Assembly: GCA_910592005.1 (NCBI GenBank)
Contig: CAJVPP010002801.1
Coordinates: forward strand, 1 to 13,479
Direction: 5' to 3'
Origin: Funneliformis mosseae
Taxonomy: Eukaryota > Glomeromycota > Glomeromycetes > Glomerales > Glomeraceae
DNA length: 13,479 bases
The notes below the pieces were generated by a model that was given only the letters and a program-made list of their open reading frames with translations, did not search any database and was not told the DNA's origin. The first letter of the stretch is position 1, and the number at the start of each line of letters is the position of its first letter. The position numbers were made by a program, and so were the translations under genes. This document shows positions 8,440 to 13,479 of the stretch, piece after piece.

Positions 8440-9408
8440 CTAATATACATCTCTATCCTTCTTCTTTTTGAAAATAGAGCTAACAGCATCAGCAGCTTCA
8501 GTGAAGAAATTTCTACCATCACCGTCAGGATCACCAATCTTGACAAATATATTTTTAACGTCATTTTTAAATTTATCATCTCTGAAAATATTATTTCTAA
8601 ATTCTTCTCCTACACTTTCCAATAAAGATCTTTCAAAACTTTCTAGATAAGGTCGGAGAAATTCCGATAATTTTTTCGGTAATTTAGCGAACATCCTATC
8701 AATAAAATTTCCATTCTTTCCATCAAATAATTTTAAGACTTTAGTAAATTTATTTCCTCCTTCCTCATCCTTATCATCACTTTTTGAAAATAATCCTCGA
8801 GATTGAGATTCCGCATCTTTTTTTGAACTGAATAAATTCCCTCCTACTTTACTAAGCAAACTTTTCTTAACGTGTTTAGGTACATTATCGCTAATTTTTT
8901 CATCAATTTCTTCTCCTGAACGATGTACGGGAGGTCTAATAAGTTCCATAACTTTACTAATAATACCTTCTTTACCTTCTCTTAAGAACCCAAAATTCAT
9001 TTGCTTGAAAAAATTTTTAATATCATCATCATCATCATCATCATCATCAATGGCAAGATCCCAAACCACCCTTTTCGATTCGGTAGTGATAACATCGGTA
9101 AGTTTTTCGGCAGAATCCATTGTCGCTTCATCTAAATTTCTTCTTATATTCTCTCGAACATCTTCTTTAAAATCATCGGATAACTTTCCTGTTAATGATG
9201 TTATTGTCTTTAGGATATTTTCAAGAAATGTATCGTGATCATCATCTCCATCATCAATTCTTTTTTTAAGAAAATCCATAATTTTTTCCGGAAGTTCGTC
9301 TATTATGATCGCTTTAAGTTTTACGAGATTATTGTCAACAATTTCTTCTAATTTATCTCGATGTTTATCAATGTATTCTTCAACCGCTCTTGCAATTCTG
9401 TCACGCAT
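8440..9408 (-). CDS. Unrecognised charged helical protein with one EF-hand-like loop
   Basis: Single exon, 322 aa from ATG at 9406-9408. I do not recognise the family. It is rich in Lys, Asp and Glu and appears mostly amphipathic-helical: 1-118 has repeated short helices (EEYIDKHRDKLEEIVDNNLV and similar). A run of nine Asp (121-129, nine GAT codons) follows. Residues 185-220 are Ser/Lys/Asp-rich and look flexible, and a second helical part spans 221-292. Residues 293-304 read DPDGDGRNFFTE. This has D1, D3, D5, G6 and E12 of an EF-hand loop, but N rather than a hydrophobic residue at position 8. The tail is basic (KKKKDR). No signal peptide or membrane segment follows from this start. An in-frame ATG at 9471 would add 21 hydrophobic residues. 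I prefer 9408 because a TATA-like run (minus strand, 9442-9452) lies between the two starts. Confidence 0.7.
   Translation of the reverse strand: MRDRIARAVEEYIDKHRDKLEEIVDNNLVKLKAIIIDELPEKIMDFLKKRIDDGDDDHDTFLENILKTITSLTGKLSDDFKEDVRENIRRNLDEATMDSAEKLTDVITTESKRVVWDLAIDDDDDDDDDIKNFFKQMNFGFLREGKEGIISKVMELIRPPVHRSGEEIDEKISDNVPKHVKKSLLSKVGGNLFSSKKDAESQSRGLFSKSDDKDEEGGNKFTKVLKLFDGKNGNFIDRMFAKLPKKLSEFLRPYLESFERSLLESVGEEFRNNIFRDDKFKNDVKNIFVKIGDPDGDGRNFFTEAADAVSSIFKKKKDRDVY
9019..9051. repeat. Trinucleotide microsatellite, nine GAT/ATC units
   Basis: Nine exact ATC units on the plus strand (9022-9048) encode the D9 run of the 322-aa minus-strand protein. No synonymous GAC interrupts them, so this is a slippage-prone repeat. 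Confidence 0.95.
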
Positions 9409-9702
9409 TATGACTAAGAGAAAGAAATTTAGAGGTATAAAAATATATATACACACGATAAATTTGAACAAGGAATTACTTTTTTTTGAGGGGATTATAT
9501 GTGGGAAGATTAATGGCGTTATTTTGTGTCATGATTTCATAAGCCAGGATTGTCATTACGTATGTCCTAATTAATGTCGAATAATCAAATACTTATGGCG
9601 TAGAATGACGCGTAACGACTATTTTTCTATAGTTGGTTCTGACTAAGGTCTGCGGCGTTAAACTCAAATTATGCTTGCTTTATATAGTTAAATATGCAAG
9701 TA
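9409..9702. other. 5' flank of the 322-aa gene, no gene seen
   Basis: It carries the TATA-like run noted above. It then has mixed sequence with GCGT-containing words (ATGACGCGTAACG near 9605) and no ORF with coding character. Confidence 0.45.
9442..9452 (-). promoter_or_regulatory. TATA-like sequence upstream of the 322-aa gene
   Basis: The minus strand reads TATATATATTT about 35-45 bp before the ATG at 9408. It is the best core-promoter candidate and supports the downstream start, but AT-rich DNA makes chance matches common. Confidence 0.35.
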
Positions 9703-10387
9703 CAGTCAGAACTCGATATAGCGATCCGCGATAAACCGATTTTGGCCCATAACGAACTTATTCTTAAAACCAAAACCACTTATAATAAAATTTATCACTA
9801 TATAGCGATTTTATTATAAATTTCGCGATATTGCATATACCGAACTCTGGTTGTAAACCAGCTATAATTATTTATTCGCGATAAACCGGTAACGATTTTT
9901 TTCTCGTTATACCGATGGTCGTTATAAAAAAAATGGATTTTTTTCTAGTAAATATCAAATGTTAAATAAATTATTATAAATATAAATTCGAAGATTTTAT
10001 TTCTTTTATTGATCATCTTTTACCATGTCTTCTGAAAAAAAAAAAGTAATACATTGTCTATGGGACAAAAGCAAGAACTTTGTCTCAAAAAAATAAACAA
10101 TCAGAATCTTCAATCCCAATTATATAAATGAGTTTATTAGTTTCGATTAGATTTTTTTTTGTTCTCAAATTTTACAAGTAAGAAATAATATAGCATACAA
10201 CATGCAAATAATAAATAATAAACAAATAATAACTCACTGCATTTATTGTAAAAATTTGATATAACGAACTTTTATTTTTTTTTTATTATTTAAATCGATA
10301 TATCAAGAAAAACTCGTTATTCCGAATCCTCATTATAACGAATCAAAATCATCAAACCAACAGGTTCGATATATCGAGTTCTGACTG
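9703..10387. mobile_element. 685-bp non-autonomous TA-flanked DNA element
   Basis: The left end CAGTCAGAACTCGATATAGC matches the reverse complement of the right end (CAGTCAGAACTCGATATATC) at 19 of 20 positions. TA flanks both ends (9701-9702 and 10388-10389), which is the Tc1/mariner/pogo target duplication. The subterminal regions are filled with degenerate short words on both strands (CGATAAACCG, CGTTATA, ATAACGAAC), which may be transposase binding sites. No transposase ORF is present. The CAGTCA tip and TA target suggest a pogo/Fot1-like group, which is an inference. Confidence 0.85.
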
Positions 10388-10389
10388 TA

Positions 10390-11077
10390 TTCCGTTTTTT
10401 AGCACCTGCGGCAAAAAATTTTTATCACCGTGGCATATATATTTTTCATAATAAGAAAGTGGTGGGAATAATTCAAATAATCAATTAATGTGTTAAATAG
10501 CATCACTCTAACCATTTTTTTAATTTCGTTATCAAAGTATTTATTAATGGTCCCATAACTTTGTATAAAATTTTAAGAATATCAATAAAGTTTTTAACAA
10601 ATAAAAAAGGTCAAATTTAAAAGAATACATTGGTCTTGGTATTTAATATATAGTGGATTTGATTAGAGTAATACAGAAACATTCGAAAATATTATGTTCG
10701 AATAAATTTTTTTAAAATCTTCATCATATACTACTATATAACCCCTCAAATATGACAAATTTGATATTCGACAAACGGGTTTTCGAACACTCGAGTAAAA
10801 ATTTTACCGGGTTTCAATTATATTTTTCTCTATAAAAGTATTTTTGATTTATTTATTATATACATTATTTTGTAGCTTATTTCTCTAATTTCAAAAATCC
10901 GTAATTGTTTTTATTAAGAACGGTTTAGGTTAGTAGGGTTTCGATCCTTAATCCGGATTTTAATCCGGATTAAAAATTAAGGATAAGGATTACAATTTGG
11001 ATTAAAAATAAGGAATTAAATTTTTTAATCCGGATTTTAAATAACAAGGGAATTGCATTTTTATAATATTATTATTA
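10390..11077. other. AT-rich intergenic stretch containing a palindrome cluster
   Basis: No gene is seen. The part at 10943-11040 is a cluster of AATCCGGATT palindromes listed separately. The rest is unremarkable A/T-rich sequence between two transposons. Confidence 0.5.
10943..11040. repeat. Cluster of AATCCGGATT palindromes
   Basis: Exact AATCCGGATT occurs at 10950-10959, 10962-10971 and 11027-11036. Degenerate relatives (GGATTACAA, TTGGATTAA, TAAGGATAAGGATT) lie between them. TCCTTAAT (about 10946) and ATTAAGGA (about 10976) enclose the first pair as an outer inverted repeat. It may be a remnant of a small foldback element; no boundaries or target duplication could be set. Confidence 0.7.
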
Positions 11078-11079
11078 TA

Positions 11080-11106
11080 CACACACAGGACAAAAGTATC
11101 TGGACA
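11080..11106 (+). repeat. Left terminal inverted repeat of the Tc1-like element
   Basis: 27 bp, exact inverted match to 12727-12753, directly after TA at 11078-11079. Confidence 0.95.
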
Positions 11107-11274
11107 ATTGCGATATTGCACAAATTTAACTGTATATTGCCGATCTTTAAATAACAATAGAACGCCCAATTTCTAACCAAATTCGTTATTCTTTTTTTTT
11201 TTTCCAGAATCCCACGGCTTCGCTTTTTAAATAAAAAAAATTTTTTTTATAAATAATTATTTCATTACATAAAA

Positions 11275-12245
11275 ATGGGAGCTTACACCTTTTGAGCGTG
11301 GAGAAATCGTAGGTTTATCAAAGGGCGGACATAGCATAAGAAACATCTCGAAAATTCTTGGCAAACCAAACTACTGTCCATGATGTAATTACGAAATACA
11401 ATAAAGAAAACTGCACTGATACTGCACCTAGGAGTGGTAGGCCTCCAGCTTTATCAGAACAAGATAAATGTCAACTAGGAAGAATAATCTGACGAAACCG
11501 TAAACAAGCCGTGGAAGAAATTACTGAACAATTTAACCAGGGTCTTAATATTTCATTAAGTAGTAAAACTGTTAAGCAAGCACTGCATTCTATGGGTTAT
11601 TATGGGCGTACTGGTAGGAAAAAACCTTTAGTTTCTGATGTAAATAAAATAAACGTTTACTTTGGTGTCATATTAGAAAAAGTTGGCAAGATGAATGGAA
11701 TTTTATAATTTTTAGTGATGAATCTCGTTTTAAATTATTTAGAAATGATGCTAATCAATGGGTTTGGCATAGGGTTCATAAGGCATATGCAAAAGATTGT
11801 TTAATTCCAACAGTTCAAAAGTCAGGAGTTATGGTTTGGAGATGTTTTTGCAACTTTAAAGTAGGACTATTAGTACTAATTGAGGGAAAATTAAATGCTA
11901 AAAAGTATGTAGAATTACTTAAATGTTATCTTTTACCTTTTCTTAATGAACTTGGATCTAATAGTCATACTTTTCAAGATGATAATGCTCCAGCATGTGC
12001 AGCACGATTCACAAAGGGTTGAAAAGAAGAAAATGTACATCAATCACTTCTTTGGTCAGCACAAAGCCCTAACTTCAATCAATTGAGAATTTGTAAGATG
12101 TATTGGAAGAAAGGTCAGGATGCATAGTCTTAAACCAAAAAATAAGTCAGAACTTTTAGCTGCTTTTAAAGAAGAATAGTACCAAATTGAACCTGAAAGA
12201 TTATTAAAGTTAGTTGAAAGTATGCTTTGTAGAATTAAGGTGTAA
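11275..12245 (+). pseudogene. Tc1-family DDE transposase, decayed
   Basis: The region reads as a Tc1 transposase in pieces. An N-terminal helix-turn-helix (LTPFERGEIVGLSKGGHSIR) lies in the frame of 11276. It continues from about 11370 in the next frame with PRSGRPPALSEQD and IS-SKTVKQALHSMGYYGRTG. A third frame from about 11651 carries the catalytic core: IFSDESRF (first Asp), GVMVW, and FQDDNAPAC (second Asp). The region of the third acidic residue (SPNFNQ…, near 12067-12090) is mutated and frameshifted. Damage visible: an extra G right after the ATG at 11275, frameshifts near 11367, 11650, 12079 and 12107, and stops at 11490, 12020, 12094 and 12177. All four stops sit where Arg or Trp is expected. 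No functional transposase can be made from this copy. Confidence 0.9.
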
Positions 12246-12726
12246 TAAAAAGTAAGAGATATCCTATACATATTAGTATTATTTTTAGATTAATATAAGC
12301 TAATGAATGGTTAAAATTTATGTGTTTTTACTAAAGATTATAATGTTGTAATATAGCTAAAAATTTCTTTAAATTTTTTCAGTTTTTTTTATATTATTTC
12401 ATAACTATTTAATAAAATTTTATAAAAAAATTTATAATTATATATTTCAAATAATAACAAAAAAAGTTACTTAGTAATAAAAATTACGTTAAGACCAAAC
12501 ATTTTAATGTTATACTATAACTAAAGTTTTTATTAAAAAATATATTATTTTAAAATAAATTTTAAATTATTATAGTTTGACCAATTTTACTTAAATTGAA
12601 ATTTTATGTATCACGTGATATATTATAATGAACAACTTTACTTATAAAACTGAAGTTACATTTATTAATAAAAAAAAAAGTTTACTTATATCTAACTTTA
12701 CCTAATTAATTTAGTAATTTGCATAG

Positions 12727-12753
12727 TGTCCAGATACTTTTGTCCTGTGTGTG
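12727..12753 (-). repeat. Right terminal inverted repeat of the Tc1-like element
   Basis: 27 bp, exact inverted match to 11080-11106, followed by TA at 12754-12755. Confidence 0.95.
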
Positions 12754-12912
12754 TAGATGATTAACGAAGGACTTATAGTATAAAATTCTTTCATTTAAAT
12801 TAATTATTCAAATACAAGGTTTAGAGTATAGAATCATCATTAATACAATAATATAATTTACTATAATATTTCTAGTTCGTTGTCTTCTAAATTATTTCAG
12901 TCAGATACAAAT

Positions 12913-12970
12913 AGTAGTGTCCTAGGACATGATAATATATTAATATATTATCATGTCCTAGGACACTACT
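12913..12970. repeat. Perfect 58-bp palindrome without spacer
   Basis: Every base from 12913 pairs with its partner to 12970; the centre is TT|AA at 12941/12942. Each arm carries the sub-palindrome TGTCCTAGGACA (12918-12929 and 12954-12965), and the centre is pure A/T. It could extrude as a cruciform or fold as a 29-bp hairpin. Confidence 0.97.
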
Positions 12971-12985
12971 TGCTTCAGACTATTA

Positions 12986-13091
12986 TGTCCTAAGATGTCA
13001 TAGTTTATCAATTAATATGTTCTAGGACATCATAGTCTATTGATTAATATATCTTAGGATATCATAGTCTATTGATTATTTTGTTCTAAAA
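12986..13091. repeat. 32-bp-period degenerate tandem array
   Basis: Units start near 12986, 13018, 13050 and 13082 (partial). Each opens with a form of TGTCCTAGGA (TGTCCTAAGA, TGTTCTAGGA, TATCTTAGGA, TGTTCTAAAA) followed by CATAGTCTATTGATTAATAT-like sequence. The phase continues back to the right arm of the palindrome (core at 12954, exactly 32 bp before 12986). Palindrome and array therefore form one structure. Confidence 0.85.
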
Positions 13092-13479
13092 ATGGGGCTG
13101 TTTTTCCTTTCTGTGACCTGTTGGTTAGTAAATATGGATGAGATGTGTGCCTATTTGGTTGCCTGTTAAAATGTCAAATTGTAGTAAAAAAATATATCAG
13201 GTGGTGCAGTAAATTCGTGATTAATTTTGGCTAGCATTATACTATAATTCTGGCAGATCTTTAGAACATGTGATTCGAAAATCCAGCTTGGCGTCATGAT
13301 AGTAACCTGCTAGTATCCTGGAGCTGTCATGGAACTGGTGAAAAACTGGCTAAAATTATGGTATAGTGTTAACTGAAATGATTGCAAGAGAGATACACTA
13401 TATATCTTGTTAGGAGAGTCATATGATAGTGTTCCCAAAGGGCTCAGTGACAGGTGATTCTTTACGCATGTATTGTTAA
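13092..13479. other. Less AT-rich tail, no gene seen
   Basis: From about 13092 the sequence is visibly richer in G and C than the rest of the intergenic DNA (for example TCCAGCTTGGCGTCATGATA and CCTGGAGCTGTCATGG). Neither strand has an ORF of useful length, and no intron-exon structure was found. It may be the edge of another repeat that continues outside the window. Confidence 0.45.

Larger units (their letters stand above)
11080..12753 (+). mobile_element. Full-length, inactive Tc1-like transposon (1674 bp)
   Basis: The terminal inverted repeats are 27 bp and identical: 11080-11106 and 12727-12753, starting CACACACAGGACAAAAGTAT. TA is duplicated at 11078-11079 and 12754-12755. The element carries one plus-strand transposase reading region broken by frameshifts and stops. 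Overall size and single-ORF layout are typical for Tc1 elements. The part after the transposase (12246-12726) is AT-rich and non-coding. Confidence 0.95.

Noticed and set aside
9409..9471. N-terminal extension of the 322-aa protein from the ATG at 9471 (hydrophobic, signal-anchor-like)
   Set aside because: The extension lies over a TATA-like run and is the sort of hydrophobic translation AT-rich leaders give. The ATG at 9408 begins the charged helical protein. It remains possible but less likely.
8468..9574. Plus-strand ORFs at 8468-8650, 9005-9238 and 9305-9574
   Set aside because: Antisense shadows of the minus-strand 322-aa gene; the Ser-rich runs are complements of its Asp repeats.
12056..12271. 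Minus-strand 71-aa ORF
   Set aside because: Antisense to the decayed Tc1 transposase; no independent signal.
12986..13091. Regularly spaced 32-bp repeat resembling a CRISPR array
   Set aside because: Units abut with no unique spacers, are degenerate, and the host is eukaryotic; it is a tandem array.
13092..13169. 25-codon ORF with a hydrophobic start
   Set aside because: Too short, with no supporting context or homologous motif.
13222..13285. Possible Pol III A/B-box pair (TGGCTAGC… and GATTCGAAAATCC), as in a SINE or tRNA relic
   Set aside because: The B-box match is broken by extra A's and no cloverleaf or terminator fits, so no RNA gene is called.

Overview
The window looks like nuclear DNA of a fungus, most probably an arbuscular mycorrhizal fungus (Glomeromycotina, Rhizophagus-like). 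This is inferred from very AT-rich DNA, short introns of 65-116 bp, small genes packed head-to-head and tail-to-tail, long T/A homopolymer tracts and abundant TA-targeting DNA transposon relics. No taxonomic search was possible. No prokaryotic, viral, rRNA, tRNA or CRISPR feature is seen.

Layout. Positions 1-2071 hold no recognisable gene; they contain one 313-bp inverted-repeat element (344-656). A gene-dense block follows from 2072 to 9408. (i) Minus strand 2072-2925: a four-exon REEP/TB2-DP1-HVA22 membrane-shaping protein of 186 aa. Its first exon is only 32 nt and one intron is GC-AG. (ii) Plus strand 3197-5189: a seven-exon Rad60/Esc2/NIP45-type protein of 468 aa with two SUMO-like domains. 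It also has one GC-AG intron, and a 124-bp inverted-repeat element lies inside intron 3. (iii) Minus strand 5385-5766: TIM10, the mitochondrial intermembrane-space chaperone, two exons, 96 aa. A perfect 72-bp tandem duplication covers its stop codon and 3' flank. (iv) Plus strand 6054-8042: an intronless 662-aa protein with two calponin-homology domains far apart. (v) Minus strand 8440-9408: an intronless 322-aa charged protein of unknown function with one EF-hand-like loop and a D9 run.

From 9700 to the end the window is transposon-rich. It holds a 685-bp non-autonomous TA-flanked element (9703-10387), a cluster of AATCCGGATT palindromes (10943-11040) and a full-length but decayed 1674-bp Tc1-like element (11080-12753) with identical 27-bp termini. 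It also holds a perfect 58-bp palindrome that leads into a 32-bp-period array (12913-13091), and a tail of less AT-rich sequence with no gene.

The genes do not form a pathway: they serve ER shape, SUMO-linked genome maintenance, mitochondrial import and the actin cytoskeleton. They share two divergent promoter regions (2926-3196 and 5767-6053) and two convergent 3' regions (5190-5384 and 8043-8439). No clear new multi-gene system was found. The best candidates for something undescribed are the split-CH protein, the 322-aa orphan and the palindrome/32-bp array.
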